Below are positions 22,434 to 23,032 of a stretch of 23,032 nucleotides of DNA, piece by piece. Made by a program: the position numbers and the translations under genes. Every line of letters starts with the position of its first letter. Within the stretch, counting starts at the first letter, position 1. Below the pieces are notes generated by a model. It had not been told where the DNA came from. It searched no databases and worked only from the letters and a program-made list of their open reading frames with translations. Source of the stretch: a virus; IMG/VR virus record IMGVR_UViG_3300005939_000055, positions 1-23,032 of that record. One strand, written 5' to 3'.

Positions 22434-22667
22434 AACACTATAACTTTAACTATCGAGCAACTTGCTGAAGAAATAAATCAAGCTCTTCACAAACAGGCGC
22501 AGGATATAGTTGAGATGATAAAAAGTAAATATAGAGAGTTTGACAATGACTTAATAGTCCAGAAATATAAAGAGGACACTTTGACAAACAAAGAATCTTT
22601 TGACTTAGGGTTTGATAAAGCATTGGAAGTGGTAGAGCAATCAATCAAAGACAAGTATCTAAACTAA
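22428..22667 (+). CDS. Unknown 79-residue acidic helical protein
   Basis: GTG start in the second repeat copy, overlapping the preceding stop by four bases. The product is largely helical (TIEQLAEEINQALHKQAQDIVEMIKSKYREF, FDLGFDKALEVVEQSIKDKYLN). No family recognised. A 13-base stretch near its end (22639-22651) recurs just inside the start of the next gene (22686-22698), so both proteins carry the tetrapeptide SIKD. Confidence 0.6.
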   Translation: MKNTITLTIEQLAEEINQALHKQAQDIVEMIKSKYREFDNDLIVQKYKEDTLTNKESFDLGFDKALEVVEQSIKDKYLN

Positions 22668-22678
22668 CGGAGGATAAG

Positions 22679-23032
22679 ATGACAGAATCAATCAAAGATA
22701 GTAGTGGCGTAAACGAGTCGGATGGCGTGAACGAGTCGTATGGCGTGAACTTGTCGGATGGCGTGAACTTGTCGGATGGCGTGAACTTGTCGGATGGCGT
22801 GAACTTGTCGGATGGCGTGAACTGGTCGCATGGCGTGAACTGGTCGGATGGCGTGAACTTGTCGGATGGCGTGCACGAGTCGTATGGCGTGAACTGGTCG
22901 CATGGCGTGAACTTGTCGGATGGCGTGAACTTGTCGGATGGCGTATGTAATTGTTTATTCATCACAAAACAGCGAGGCGTTGCGGATATGATATTTAATA
23001 AGCAAACAACACAGGAGCGAGCGGGCGAAATA
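22679..23032 (+). CDS. Hexapeptide-repeat (GVNxSx) beta-solenoid candidate, partial
   Basis: Begins at ATG 22679 with CGGAGG upstream and stays open to the window end (118 residues seen). After MTESIKDSS come 13 hexads of consensus G-V-N-[L/W/E]-S-[D/H/Y], then GVCNCLFITKQ and an unrepeated helix-like part (GVADMIFNKQTTQERAGEI). The first three positions and Ser5 are almost fixed; variation falls at positions 4 and 6. Six-residue periodicity suggests a left-handed beta helix or similar solenoid. I recall phage proteins with comparable repeats followed by an aromatic/hydrophobic cap and an 'iFnk...R' segment, of unknown function. Repeat DNA is near 56% GC, unlike its AT-rich neighbours. Confidence 0.8.
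   Translation, partial: MTESIKDSSGVNESDGVNESYGVNLSDGVNLSDGVNLSDGVNLSDGVNWSHGVNWSDGVNLSDGVHESYGVNWSHGVNLSDGVNLSDGVCNCLFITKQRGVADMIFNKQTTQERAGEI
22706..22939 (+). repeat. Tandem 18-base repeat, 13 units
   Basis: Thirteen in-frame 18-base units of type GGCGTGAACTTGTCGGAT. Differences are mostly one or two bases, in codon 4 (TTG, TGG, GAG) and in the first base of codon 6 (GAT, CAT, TAT); one unit has CAC for AAC and the first has GTA for GTG. Four units in a row (3-6) are identical, a sign of recent expansion. Confidence 0.95.

Noticed and set aside
22706-22939. CRISPR array
   Set aside because: 18-base units are contiguous, in frame and have no spacers.
22645-22965. Reverse-strand repetitive ORFs (TPSDKF-type repeats)
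   Set aside because: Shadow frames of the 18-base array; the + strand frame has a good ribosome binding site, a start and a non-repeat continuation.

Overview
The window is part of an AT-rich tailed-phage (or prophage) genome with a contractile, myovirus-type tail. All credible genes lie on the + strand and are tightly packed, often with 1-17 nt start/stop overlaps and mostly good GGAG-type ribosome binding sites. The tail genes follow Mu-like/contractile-baseplate order. Signal peptides, a lipobox protein and a lytic transglycosylase suggest a Gram-negative-type (diderm) host; this is inference. No integrase, repressor, tRNA, CRISPR array, insertion sequence or reverse transcriptase was seen, so lifestyle is undetermined.

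Layout. (1) 1-5367, baseplate: end of an upstream gene, plug-like protein, gp27/gp44-like hub, gp138-type spike, a small protein, gp25/W-like wedge, gp47/J-like wedge and a DUF2612/gp48-like protein. The J-like and DUF2612-like proteins carry inserted beta-sandwich modules. (2) 5383-6600, a collar-type tail fibre with a ladder of four HxH motifs. (3) 6613-15639, an accessory block: an unknown protein, a tiny HEXXH membrane protein, three fibre-like proteins that begin with Sec-type signal sequences, a protein with two carbohydrate-binding-like modules, and a membrane/coiled-coil protein. It ends at a clear intrinsic terminator. (4) 15690-16888, lysis: SLT transglycosylase, two-helix holin candidate, a small membrane protein overlapping a lipoprotein gene in another frame (spanin candidates), and an unknown protein. 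(5) 16889-17235, a gene-free control region with two inverted repeats and a near-consensus sigma70 promoter. (6) 17269-23032, early/middle genes: small unknown proteins, zinc-ribbon proteins, an ASCH-like protein, a ribbon-helix-helix protein, then a recombination set (ERF annealing protein, PD-(D/E)XK nuclease, coiled-coil partner, HNH-type protein), a winged-helix protein, and a hexapeptide-repeat protein cut by the window end.

How it fits together: the left two thirds build the baseplate and host-binding structures and lyse the cell; the right third is a separate transcription unit likely for host takeover and DNA recombination. The parts least explained by known families are the GVNxSx hexapeptide-repeat gene at the right end, the secreted fibre-like proteins, the two-palindrome control region, and the terminator that sits directly against a lysis gene with no visible ribosome binding site.
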